Positions 44,403-54,714 of a DNA stretch of 64,000 nucleotides are shown here, piece after piece. Origin of the DNA: Bog-532 sp963775825 (GTDB taxonomy: Bacteria; Actinomycetota; Actinomycetes; Streptosporangiales; Streptosporangiaceae); assembly GCA_963775825.1 (NCBI GenBank), contig CAVZKY010000068.1, positions 1-64,000 on the forward strand, in the 5' to 3' direction. The notes beneath the pieces were generated by a model that was given only the letters and a program-made list of their open reading frames with translations, had not been told where the DNA came from and did no database searches. The first letter of the stretch is position 1; every line of letters starts with the position of its first letter. Made by a program: the position numbers and the translations under genes.

Positions 44403-45134
44403 TCAGCCGTGGATCCGGATCCTCAGCCGGCGGAAGCCCTTCCCTTTGTTCTCCACCTTGACCACCTCGATCCGGCCGACCTGCCGCGTGGAGGCGACAT
44501 GCGTCCCGCCATCGGCCTGCTGGTCGAGCCCGACGATGTCGACGATCCGCACGTCTTTGACCTCGGGCGGGACCAGGTTCGTGGCGGTGCGGATGATGTC
44601 GGGAAGCGCGAACGCGTCCCCGCGGGGCAGCACGCGCACGTCGATACGCCGGTCGGCGTCGATCTCCATGTTGCAGAGATCCTCGACGGCCAGCCGGAAC
44701 CCATCGGGGACGGCCGGCAAGTTGAAATCCATCCGTGCGGTCAGCGGTTCCATATTGCCGCCGGTGACCAGGGCGCCGAAGTCGCGGAACACGACACCAC
44801 ACAAGATGTGCAGTCCTGAGTGGGTCCGCATCAGCGCGGTCCGGCGTGCGTCTTCCACCGCGCCGCGGACCGTCGCACCTGACGACGGGACCGGGTCGCC
44901 TTCGTGGGGAATCAAGTAAAGGTCGTCGCCCTTGCGAGCGCCGTCGATGCGGGTCTGCACCCCGCCCCAAAGCAGCACGCCCTGGTCCGGTGGCTGGCCT
45001 CCGCCACCCGGATAGAACGCCGAACGGTCCAGCACGATCCCATCGGGCCCGGAGGAGAGCACCACCGCGTCCCACTCACGCAGGGTCTGATCGTCCAGTT
45101 CGAGCCGGTGCGTCCGCTCTTTGGTCTCAGCCAT
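44403..45134 (-). CDS. AlaX-type alanyl-tRNA editing protein
   Basis: A 243-residue stand-alone editing domain that hydrolyses Ser- or Gly-tRNA(Ala). AFYPGGGGQPPDQGVLL matches the N-terminal AlaRS-editing family; ARRTALMRTHSGLHIL holds the HxxxH zinc ligands and LDQQADGGTHVASTRQVG the second set with GGTH. DMDF-like MEPLTARMDFNL lies between. ATG 45134. Genes up- and downstream seem unrelated. Confidence 0.87.
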   Translation of the reverse strand: MAETKERTHRLELDDQTLREWDAVVLSSGPDGIVLDRSAFYPGGGGQPPDQGVLLWGGVQTRIDGARKGDDLYLIPHEGDPVPSSGATVRGAVEDARRTALMRTHSGLHILCGVVFRDFGALVTGGNMEPLTARMDFNLPAVPDGFRLAVEDLCNMEIDADRRIDVRVLPRGDAFALPDIIRTATNLVPPEVKDVRIVDIVGLDQQADGGTHVASTRQVGRIEVVKVENKGKGFRRLRIRIHG

Positions 45135-45242
45135 CCGAGCAGCCTACTGCGGGTCACCTGGCGCGGCCATCGTGCGATCGGGCTGCGGATCGGCCACCGC
45201 CGCAGCTGGCCCGACCGGAGCGCCGCAGCCGTCTTGATCGGA

Positions 45243-45276
45243 GGCTGAGCTTCCCGCCGGAGCGGGAAGCTCAGCC
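45243..45276 (-). terminator. Strong hairpin, likely terminator
   Basis: A perfect 15-bp inverted repeat (GGCTGAGCTTCCCGC, 45243-45257, with 45262-45276) and a 4-nt CGGA loop, 30 bases past the stop of the 73-residue protein gene on the minus strand. No U-tract, as is common in high-GC actinomycetes. Confidence 0.75.
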
Positions 45277-45305
45277 AGGAGTCGGGCCGCAAACGCGCCG
45301 CACGG

Positions 45306-45527
45306 TCAGGCGACGCGACGGCTGGCCAGGATGCGCCGGATGTCAGCCGTGTCCTCGTCGCTGTAACGGTCGAGGATCGCGTCCAGGTCGTTCAGGTCAC
45401 TGGCCGACGTGTAGGTGGCCAGATCGCCAGCCAGCGACCGGTGGGCGGCGCGGGTCTCGCGGCTGTCGCGCAGTTCGTCCCGCAGGGCCGTCCAGCGGCG
45501 GCTGAGTGTGTGTGTTGCGCTCTCCAT
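45306..45527 (-). CDS. Conserved small hypothetical protein, 73 residues
   Basis: A charged helical protein (ESATHTLSRRWTALRDELRD, SLAGDLATYTSASDLNDL, DRYSDEDTADIRRILASRRV) of a type I recall as widespread in actinomycetes with no known role. ATG 45527 lies 10 bases after GAGGAG on the minus strand. It is divergent from the LysR gene with about 100 bases between them. Confidence 0.75.
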   Translation of the reverse strand: MESATHTLSRRWTALRDELRDSRETRAAHRSLAGDLATYTSASDLNDLDAILDRYSDEDTADIRRILASRRVA

Positions 45528-45566
45528 TTGCTCTCCTCAGGATCAAATTGCCTTCGCTGTCCAGTG

Positions 45567-45630
45567 TCATGACGAATGACCCATGCGTCCAATGACTAAA
45601 ACTCATTCGAGCCATGATCTAACGTCATGA
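45567..45630. promoter_or_regulatory. Inverted-repeat pair in the lysR divergent region
   Basis: TCATGACG (45567-45574) and CGTCATGA (45623-45630) form a perfect 8-bp inverted repeat 48 bp apart, one arm overlapping the lysR start codon. LysR regulators bind dyads in such divergent intervals; the assignment is speculative. Confidence 0.3.
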
Positions 45631-46547
45631 ATATGGAGACGGATTCGCTGCGCTGGTTCCAGCAGGTCGCCGACGGCACGACCGTGACGGAAGTCAGTGA
45701 GCTGGAGCAAGTGACGCAGTCGGGGGTGTCGCGCGCCCTGGCCCGGCTGGAGGCGGAAATCGGTACGCCGCTGCTGCAGCGTTCGGGCCGCATACTCCGG
45801 ATGACCCACGCGGGCTCGGTATTTAAACGGCACGTCGACGCGATGCTGCACCAACTCGACGACGGGATCGCGGCTGTCAATCAGCTCATCGAGCCCGACA
45901 CCGGCACGGTGGCCCTCGCCTTTCAGCACTCTCTGGCTACCTGGCTCGTGCCGGACCTCGTGCGCAGCTTTCGCGCGGCGCACCCGAACGTCCGTTTTCA
46001 GCTCACGCAGGTCCGTGACGAACTCCACGCGCCCCCGCTAGCGGGCGGCCACGCCGAGCTCGAGATCGGGACACGGCGCCCGCACGAGCCAGACATTCGT
46101 ACCCGGCGGATCGCCATCGAGCCATTGCGGCTGGCCTTGCCGCGCGACCATCCACGCAGCCAGCAGCAGCACATCGCGCTGGCGGACCTCGCCGAGGAAC
46201 GGTTCATCAGCCTGAGCCCGACCTCCGCCCTGCGCCGGCTGACGGACAGTCTCTGCGAGGAGGCCGGCTTCGAGCCGGACGTGATGTTCGAGGCGGAGGA
46301 CCTGTCCACCGTGCGCGGCTTCGTGGCGGCCGGCCTCGGGGTGGCCATCGTCCCCGCGCCCCGGGCCGGGTCTCCCGAGGCGGCCACCGGGCCCCTGCTC
46401 TATCGCGATATCACGGACGCGGGGGCGGTCCGGGAGATCACCCTGACCTGGTCCGCGGAGCGGCGCCTGCTGCCCGCCGCCGACCTGTTCCGGCGGCACG
46501 TCATCCGCCGGGCGAGCGCCGGACGGGTCCCCACGCTCTCGGAGTAA
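45627..46547 (+). CDS. LysR-family transcriptional regulator
   Basis: A 306-residue LTTR. The N-terminal HTH has LRWFQQVADGTTVTEVSELE, QVTQSGVSRALARLEAEIGT and PLLQRSGRILRMTHAG. The effector domain (about 90-300) has VALAFQHSLATWLVPDLVRS, RRIAIEPLRLALPRDHP and VRGFVAAGLGVAIVPAPR. ATG 45627; an ATG two codons later (45633) is an alternative. Divergent from the 73-residue gene, which may be its target. Confidence 0.88.
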   Translation: MNMETDSLRWFQQVADGTTVTEVSELEQVTQSGVSRALARLEAEIGTPLLQRSGRILRMTHAGSVFKRHVDAMLHQLDDGIAAVNQLIEPDTGTVALAFQHSLATWLVPDLVRSFRAAHPNVRFQLTQVRDELHAPPLAGGHAELEIGTRRPHEPDIRTRRIAIEPLRLALPRDHPRSQQQHIALADLAEERFISLSPTSALRRLTDSLCEEAGFEPDVMFEAEDLSTVRGFVAAGLGVAIVPAPRAGSPEAATGPLLYRDITDAGAVREITLTWSAERRLLPAADLFRRHVIRRASAGRVPTLSE

Positions 46548-46739
46548 GGTGCCCGGCGCCGCCGGGCCTCCCGGCCCGAACTGGTGGCCGACACATGGAT
46601 TTGAGCGGCTGCTCACGACGATGGCCGAGGAGAATCCCAGCGTCACCGGCTCGACTGACGCCCGTCTTTGCGGGCTGGGTGGATTGTGGTGGCGTCTGGC
46701 GATCAAACCATTGAACAGCGGCGTGCGGGTCACGCCGCT

Positions 46740-47337
46740 GTTCGATGGGTGCCGGACGGTCGGGGGTGGTGCGGGACCGCTCGATCATCTGCACGGCCAA
46801 CGCGGCCAGATCCGCCAGCTCCGCGCCGCCCTGGGCGGCGGCCAGCAGAATCCGGTCCGCGTCCGCCCGGCGGTCCTGCGGCAGCTGATCGGTCCACCCG
46901 CACAGGGCCTTCGCCCAGGAGACGGACAGCTGCCCCGCCGCCAGCGCCTCAGCGATCAGCGGATGGGCGGCCAGCCGCCGGGCCCACCGCACCGCCCCGG
47001 CGGCGGCACCATTGGTGATCTTGGTGAAGGCCCGCAGCCAGGCGGCGGGCCCGTACTGCCCATCGGCCTGATGGCCCTGCTGGGCGCTGAACACGGCCAG
47101 CATCCTGGCCCGGGCCGCCGTGTGCTGCGCCTCGGCCTGCTCCAGCCCGATCAGCGCCTCCGCCTGAGCGGCCGTCCCCAGCTCAGCCGGGTCACAGGAG
47201 GTGAGGTACCCCAGCGAGGCCCGCAGCATGGCCAGCGCCTGCGCCAGGTTCGACGGCGCAGCCGGCTCGATCTGGGTGCACACGGACGGGATCACCTCCC
47301 TCGCGGGACGGGCCAGCAGGCGGGTCGGCCCGGGCAC
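46740..47337 (-). pseudogene. DUF222/HNH-type protein, C-terminally truncated
   Basis: The first about 190 residues (SNLAQALAMLRASLGYLTSC, LEQAEAQHTAARARMLAVFS, DGQYGPAAWLRAFTKIT, AALAAGQLSVSWAKALCGWT) are the DUF222 region of the actinomycete REP13E12-like proteins, which normally end in an HNH nuclease. After MIERSRTTPDRP the frame runs into unrelated sequence overlapping the convergent lysR 3' end and stops at 46501. No HNH motif is left. These genes are repetitive and mobile, and this is probably a remnant. Start (GTG 47337) uncertain. Confidence 0.65.
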
Positions 47338-47505
47338 CCGGGCCTGCGATTCGATTTCTAGTTCGATAATAAATGGGTTTGCCGAAAGCAGCGGCGGAAC
47401 TCCACAGGGCCGGCGGGTTATCCCCAGCGCGGAAAAGAGGCTTGCTTATTGGTGCCTGGAAGGTCGGGCTCGTTTCAGAACTAGCCGCCGACAGGAGACA
47501 ACGGC
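47338..47505. other. Short AT-richer spacer between DUF222 remnant and ppc
   Basis: No gene seen. It includes the 3' flank of ppc; no clear terminator hairpin. Confidence 0.35.
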
Positions 47506-50235
47506 TCAGCCGGTGTTCTGCAGGCCGGCCGCGACGCCGTTGACGGTCAGCAACAGGAGCCGTTCGAGCCGGGCCCGCTCGGCGGGGTCGTCCGCGGCTG
47601 GACGGCGCAGCGCCGTGAGCGCCCGGAGCTGCAGGTGCGAGAGCGCGTCCACGTATGGGTCGCGGAGCCTGACCGCGCGGGAAAGCACCGGCCGGTCGGC
47701 CAGCAGACGACCGTGCTGGGTGACGGCCAGGACGAGCCGCATCGTCAGGTCGTATTCGGCCAGGACCTGACCGGTCAGATCCGCCCGGCCACCGAGCGCC
47801 AGGTACCGTTCGGCGATCCGGCGGTCGGTTTTGGCCAGGCTCATCTCGGCGTTGTCGATCAGCACCGTGAACAGCGGCCACTCCTGATACGCCCGCTGCA
47901 GCTCCGCCAGCCCCGGATGAGCCGCCAGGCTGTCACCCGCCGCCTCGCCGCTGTCCGCTCCGAGAAGATCATCGAGCCCGGCGCCGGCGCCGACGGCGGC
48001 GGATTTCACCACGGCGGCCAGCCCGCTGCCGAGACCGAACCAGCCGGGCAGGTTCACCCTCGTCTGGGACCAGGCGAAGACCCACGGGATAGCGCGCAGG
48101 TCATCCAGGCTGGCCGCGGACAGGCCGCGGCGCGCCGGCCGAGAGCCGATCCGCAGGCCGCCGATCTCCTCCAGCGGGCTGATCCGGGCGAACCACTCGG
48201 CGAAGCCGTCACTTTCCACCAGCGCGCGGAAGGTACGCCGGGCCGCGTCATCGATCACGTCCGCGACGCGGCGGTACCGCAGCGAGACCTCGGCGTTGCT
48301 GCCGGTCCGGTCCGGCGAGGAGGCCAGCAGCACGGCCGACGTGACCTGCTCCAGGTGGCGCTTCGCGACGACCGTCCGGCCGTACCGGGCGAAGATCACC
48401 TCACCTTGCTCGGTGACCTTGAACCGGTCCGCGACCGACCCGGGCGCCTGGGCCAGCACCGCCTGCCCGGTCGGGCCGCCGCCGCGGCCCAGTGCCCCGC
48501 CGCGGCCATGGAACAAGGTCAGCGCAACGTCGTGATCGGTCGCCCAGGCGGCCAGCTCGGCCTGCGCCTCGAACAGCCGTAGCGTCGCGGTGGCGGGCCC
48601 GAGCTCCTTCGCCGAGTCGGAGTAGCCGAGCATCGCCTCGAGCTGCCGGCCATTGGCCGCGAGCCGGTCCGTGACGGGGGCCAGCTTCAGCATCTCGGTC
48701 AGCACGCGGGGCGCGTTGGCCAGGTCTGTCCCGCTCTCGAACAGCGGTACCACGTCCAGGACCGGGGCGTCCCCGGCTGGCACGGCCAGCTGGGCCAGCT
48801 CGTAGACGGCGGCGATGTCCTGCGCCGACCGGGTAAAGCTGACCACGTACCGCCGGCACGCCTCGACCCCGAAGCGATGCTGGATCCAGGCGGCCACCCG
48901 CAGGGTCGCCAGCACTTCCTCGGCCTCCGCCGACAGCGGCGCGTCCTCGGGCGCGGACCGCACTTCGGCGAGCACCCGGGCGTGGACCTCGCTGTGCTGG
49001 CGGATCTCCAGCTCGGCGAGGTGGAAGCCGAACGTCTCCGCCTGCCAGATGAGGTGCTGCACCTCGCCGTAGGCCTGCCGGCGCGCTCCCGCGGCCACCA
49101 GCGACCCCTGGACCAGGCGCAGATCGGCCACGAATGCGTCCGGCCCCGGGTAGGCGAGGTCGGCGTCGCGGTTACGGGTCGCCTCGAGGCGCGCCGCGAC
49201 GTAGAGCAGGTAGGTCCGGTAGGGCTCCTGCGGGGAACGGGCCGAGATCTCGGCGATCAGCTCTGGGTGCGCCGCGGCGGTAGCATCGAGCGCGCGGCGC
49301 AGCCCCGGCGACGCTGGCGTCATGGATTCGTGCAGGGTCAGCGCCCGCCCAATCCGGGTGGTCACCCGCTCCAGCGCGCGCAGCACGTGATCAGCCTGGA
49401 TGGTGGCGGCTTCCCGGGTGACCCGGGCCGTCACGAACGGGTTGCCGTCCCGGTCGGCTCCCACCCAGCTGCCGAACCGCAGGAACGCGGGCACCCGGGT
49501 CGGGACGCTGCCGCTGTCCGGGCCCGCAACCGCGTGGTCCATCGACCGGTAGAGCGCCGGAACGACCCGGAACAGGGTCTCGTCGAACGCGGTCATCACC
49601 GTCCGGACCTCATCGATCGGGTCCATGGCGTTGACCCGCAGCTGTGCGGTGCGCCACAGCACGTCGATCTGCTCACGCAGCTCGCGGAGCGTCTCCTCGT
49701 GGTCGGTGGCGGCGGCACGCGGGTCGTCGAAGGCGTCCACCAGCACCGAGATACGGCGCAGCGACTCGACCACCGCCCGACGGCGCGCTTCGGTGGGGTG
49801 GGCGGTGAACACCGGGTGCACGCGCAGCCCGGCGAGCAGCTTCCCGATCTCGTCATCGCCGCGGTCCCGGCGAATCTGGGCCACCGTCGCCTCCAGCGAC
49901 TCCGGCAGCGGGTGGCCCGCCACGTCCCGCTCCCGCAGGGCCCGGATGCGCTGATGCTCCTCGGCCAGGTTGGCCAGGTGAAAGTACACGGTGAAGGCGC
50001 TGGCCACCTGCTCCGCGCGGTCCAGCGGCCAGGAGGCGACGAGCGCGGCGATGCCATCCACCGAGGCGCCCGAATCCGGATCCGGGATACCCGCGATCGC
50101 CGACCGCCGGACCTCGATCACGGCGTGCCGGAGTTGTTCCACGTCATCGAGCAGATCCTGGCCCCCGGCCTGGCTCAGCACCTCGCCGAGCAAGCGGCCG
50201 AGCAGGCGAACGTCACGCCGCATCGGCTCTGGCAT
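47506..50235 (-). CDS. ppc: Phosphoenolpyruvate carboxylase
   Basis: About 909 residues, converting PEP and bicarbonate to oxaloacetate. Catalytic motifs: VFTAHPTEARRRAVVESL (catalytic His), FGSWVGADRDGNPFVTARV, TLFHGRGGALGRGGGPTGQA (the mobile catalytic loop), FAWSQTRVNLPGWFGLGSG (aspartate/allosteric site region), ending LLLTVNGVAAGLQNTG, the conserved C-terminus. I place the start at ATG 50235 (MPEPMRRDVRLLG), where family similarity begins; GTG 50298 would add 21 residues. Divergent from the carboxylase beta-subunit gene with about 90 bases between. Confidence 0.92.
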   Translation of the reverse strand: MPEPMRRDVRLLGRLLGEVLSQAGGQDLLDDVEQLRHAVIEVRRSAIAGIPDPDSGASVDGIAALVASWPLDRAEQVASAFTVYFHLANLAEEHQRIRALRERDVAGHPLPESLEATVAQIRRDRGDDEIGKLLAGLRVHPVFTAHPTEARRRAVVESLRRISVLVDAFDDPRAAATDHEETLRELREQIDVLWRTAQLRVNAMDPIDEVRTVMTAFDETLFRVVPALYRSMDHAVAGPDSGSVPTRVPAFLRFGSWVGADRDGNPFVTARVTREAATIQADHVLRALERVTTRIGRALTLHESMTPASPGLRRALDATAAAHPELIAEISARSPQEPYRTYLLYVAARLEATRNRDADLAYPGPDAFVADLRLVQGSLVAAGARRQAYGEVQHLIWQAETFGFHLAELEIRQHSEVHARVLAEVRSAPEDAPLSAEAEEVLATLRVAAWIQHRFGVEACRRYVVSFTRSAQDIAAVYELAQLAVPAGDAPVLDVVPLFESGTDLANAPRVLTEMLKLAPVTDRLAANGRQLEAMLGYSDSAKELGPATATLRLFEAQAELAAWATDHDVALTLFHGRGGALGRGGGPTGQAVLAQAPGSVADRFKVTEQGEVIFARYGRTVVAKRHLEQVTSAVLLASSPDRTGSNAEVSLRYRRVADVIDDAARRTFRALVESDGFAEWFARISPLEEIGGLRIGSRPARRGLSAASLDDLRAIPWVFAWSQTRVNLPGWFGLGSGLAAVVKSAAVGAGAGLDDLLGADSGEAAGDSLAAHPGLAELQRAYQEWPLFTVLIDNAEMSLAKTDRRIAERYLALGGRADLTGQVLAEYDLTMRLVLAVTQHGRLLADRPVLSRAVRLRDPYVDALSHLQLRALTALRRPAADDPAERARLERLLLLTVNGVAAGLQNTG

Positions 50236-50327
50236 CCGGTAACGGTCACTGTCCCGGTCAATCGTCTCCCGATCCACCTCGCAAGGGTAGCGAAACACCC
50301 AGCTGGACCCTCGGTACCCTTACCTTC

Positions 50328-51966
<1,639 letters not shown>

Positions 51967-52010
51967 CCCGGGGGGACGACCCGGTGTCGGCCGGGGGGCG
52001 ACCCTGGGGC

Positions 52011-52150
52011 GACCCCCGGAACCCCCCGCTGCGCTGTGCTGGCCCGGGGGGCGACCCCCGGAACCCCCCGCTGCGCTGTGCTGGCCCGGGGGGCGACCCC
52101 CGGAACCCCCCGCTGCGCTGTGCTGGCCCGGGCGGCCGACCCCCCGGAAC
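52011..52150. repeat. 42-bp tandem repeat of GC hairpins
   Basis: Nearly identical units of 42 bp begin at 52011 and 52053, a third at 52095, and a degenerate one at 52138. Each has the stem CCGGGGG/CCCCCGG closed by a GCGA tetraloop, flanked by a cgctgcgctgtgctgg spacer. They sit between the convergent carboxylase and merR genes, so they may stop transcription or bind a protein. Confidence 0.9.
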
Positions 52151-52205
52151 CCCCCGCGACGCCCCGATGGTGGTACTCGCCGATAACACCGCCGCTCACC
52201 GGGCC

Positions 52206-53093
52206 TCAAAGGCCCGGTTCGCTCGCGGTCGGGCCTTCGGTCCGGCTGTCCGTAGCCCGCTCCGTCGTAGCTCGCCTTGATCGCCAGCGACCCACCGGGC
52301 GCGCACCCGGGCCTCCGGCCCGGGTGCGCTGGGCCGGTAAGGATGGGGTGGTGGCCTTTTCTAGGGCTAGGTGGTCGAGGATTTGGGCGAAGTGGTCGCC
52401 CATGGCTTCGGGGACGTGCTGGGCCATGGACTGGGCCAGCATGGCGTCCACGCGGCCTGGGCCAGCGGCCGGACGCGGCGGGTGATGGCCGCCACCTCGG
52501 CGATGTCCTGCTGAGCATGCCGTTCCGCAGATGGGCGGCCAGCACGTAGCGGGTCACGGTGCGGGCCAGGTCGCTCGCGGCAGCGTCGACCTCCGCGCGG
52601 AGCCGCCCGGCCATCTCCAGGACGGCGCCGAGCGGCATCCCCACCGATACGAGCTCGGCACCGGCGTTGAGCAGACGCGGACTCGGCACCCGGTACCGGG
52701 CCCCGTCGGGCTCGATCAGGCCGAGCGCAACCGACTGCGTGATGTCCGCCGCGGTGACCTCACCGCCGAACATCTCGGCGAGCCGGGCCGCGGTGACGTG
52801 GGCCGGTATCTCGTCGGACCAGGGCAGGCCCACGGCGGACTCCAGGTCGAGGATCTCGGTGATGTCCCCACCGCGCTCCCAGACGGCCAGCAGCTCACCG
52901 ATGTTGGCGAAGGTGTAGCCGCGCTTGAGCAGCTGGCCGATGAGCCGCAGCCGGGCCAGGTGGGCGTCGGTGTAGATGCCGACGCGGCCGTCGCGGCGGG
53001 GCGGGTCGAGCAGGCCGCGGTCCTGGTAGACGCGATGTTGCGGACAGTCGCCCCGGCCAGCCGGGCCAGCTCGTCGATGCGGTACTCGCCCAT
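52206..53093 (-). CDS. MerR-family transcriptional regulator, frameshifted
   Basis: The N-terminus from ATG 53093 (MGEYRIDELARLAGATVRNI) is a MerR winged helix. After one lost base near 53037 the next frame continues VYQDRGLLDPPRRDG, RLRLIGQLLKRGYTFANIGE and LLAVWERGGDITEILDLE. The effector segment is LGLIEPDGARYRVPSPRLLN. Two more missing bases, near 52515 and 52470, then lead to MLAQSMAQHVPEAMGDHFAQ and a stop at 52206. Three single-base losses in 900 bp would inactivate it; a sequence error is possible. A palindrome cluster lies upstream. Confidence 0.7.
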
Positions 53094-53145
53094 GGGTTCA
53101 CCTTACGCAGGGCGCCGCAGCGGGCGCGGCGATAATTCTGCATTG

Positions 53146-53166
53146 CATTGAGACAATGCTCATTGT
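53146..53166. promoter_or_regulatory. Overlapping palindromes upstream of merR
   Basis: GCATTG-AGA-CAATGC and ACAATG-CT-CATTGT overlap, centred at about 53152 and 53160, some 50-70 bases before the merR ATG and in the spacer shared with the divergent NYN gene. They could be an autoregulatory operator. Confidence 0.45.
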
Positions 53167-53331
53167 AACGTTTTTGCTATCCGCGCCGCCGCTCCTACCT
53201 CACCCACAGTGACGCGAGCGGCCGATCATCAACGGGTGCCCCCATTTATGCCATTTGCGCAGACCAGGCGTTATTTTGCGGCTTCGGTCGCGCGTCGGCG
53301 GCGCGGCCACTGAGCGGCCTGGCCTAAAGTC

Positions 53332-54460
53332 GTGAACACGATGAGCGAATACGCAGCCCCGCTACCGCTGCTGGCCCGCTACGCCGTCATGGTTGACGTG
53401 GGTTACATCTACGCTGCCGCCGGGGAATTGCTGCTCGGCACGAGCTCACGCCGTGACTTCCGCGTCGACGCTGTACCGCTCATCAACGCCATGAGCAAGC
53501 ACGCGGACGAGCTCGTGCGCGGTGAGCTGCTGCGGGTCTACTGGTACGACGCGGCGCGGGACCGGGTACCCACGATCGACCAGCGGGTGATCGCCCAGAT
53601 GCCGATGGTCAAGCTGCGGCTCGGCAACCTCAACGCCCGGGGCCAGCAGAAGGGCGTGGACGCCCAGATCCGCGCGGACATGGAGGCGCTGGCCCGGCAC
53701 CGGGCGATCACCGACGCGATCCTGGTGGCCGGGGACGAGGACATGGTGCCCGCCGTCGAGGCCGCGCAGGCCTACGGCGTCCGCGTGCACCTGTGGGGGA
53801 TCGAGCCGCCGTACGGCACGAACCAGGCGGAGCGGCTGGTCTGGGAGTCCGACACAGTGGAGATCCTGGACAGCGCGTTCGTCAAGCCCTACTTCACCCG
53901 GCAGCCGGCCAGCGTGGTCGAGCCCGCCCAGCCCGAAGAGCCGACGGCCGGCACCGTGCCCTCCCCGCGCAGCTCTTCGGCGACCGGGTACCGAGACCGG
54001 CCGTCAAGCCGGCCCACCCCCCCTACCCGGGGGGCCCGCTGCACGGGGCGACCGTCCCGGGCGCGGCGGCTGGCGGCCCCGTGCCGCACGCCCCGGCGCC
54101 GCGAGCACGGCCACGGCCGGCCACGGCGGGCTGCACGGGCCCGCCGCGGCCCGGCTCGGCCCCGTCCGGGGGCGCGTTGAGGAAGCCGGTGAGCACGTGG
54201 CGCAGAAGTGGATTCTGACCCGCGGCACCGACAACATCCGTGACCTGCTCCCGGGCCCCATCCTGCCGCCAGTGATCGATAAGGAGCTGCTGGTCGAGGC
54301 GGAGAAGGAGCTCGGCCTGTCGCTACGCTCCTACCAGGAAGCGCGCGAATGGCTGCGGGACGCGTTCTGGACCCGGGTGCACCGCGAGTTCGGCATCATC
54401 GTGGGCCGCTCGGACACGCGGCGCGCCTGGCCTGCCCGAACCCGGGCGGCCGCGGCCTAA
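53332..54460 (+). CDS. NYN-domain (PIN-like) ribonuclease, linker frame breaks
   Basis: A PIN-like nuclease with LARYAVMVDVGYIYAAAGEL (first acidic residue), LLRVYWYDAARDRVPTID, GQQKGVDAQIRADMEALAR and ILVAGDEDMVPAVEAAQAYG (catalytic acids), then a Pro-rich linker and a C-terminal domain (VAQKWILTRGTDNIRDLLPG, LSLRSYQEAREWLRDAFW). The first part is in one frame to about 53965, the linker in a second, and the last part, from about 54115, in a third. Read through, it makes about 375 residues. The open sequences on each side are clean, so the breaks may be errors in the GC-rich linker. Start GTG 53332 or ATG 53341. Confidence 0.78.
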
Positions 54461-54468
54461 ACTGGCCC

Positions 54469-54714
54469 ATGCCATCAGACGAGCCGGGCCAGCCGGTGCT
54501 GCGCGTCATCCGGGGCGATGCCAGCGCCGAGGAGATCGCCGCCATCTTGGCCGTGCTTGCCGTCCGGCGGGACGCTGCCACAGCCGCCGCGTCGTCCGCA
54601 GCGGGGACGGCTCCCGGACGGTTCCGTTCAGCATGGACGGACAGATCCCGGCAGCTCGGCGCGCCCCTTTCGCCCGGCCCCGGCCACTGGCGGCGTTCCG
54701 CCCTGCCGCGCTAG
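54469..54714 (+). CDS. Acyl-CoA carboxylase epsilon subunit
   Basis: An 81-residue protein. PVLRVIRGDASAEEIAAILAVLA is the conserved N-terminal helix pair of the actinobacterial AccE/PccE epsilon subunits, and PGPGHWRRSALPR their C-terminal signature. It assists assembly of the acyl-CoA carboxylase holoenzyme. ATG 54469 is the natural start. The beta-subunit gene lies 2.5 kb upstream instead of immediately adjacent, with merR and NYN genes between them. It ends overlapping the convergent gatB by four bases. Confidence 0.85.
   Translation: MPSDEPGQPVLRVIRGDASAEEIAAILAVLAVRRDAATAAASSAAGTAPGRFRSAWTDRSRQLGAPLSPGPGHWRRSALPR

Noticed and set aside
52011..52150. CRISPR-like tandem repeats
   Set aside because: No variable spacers; the units are contiguous.
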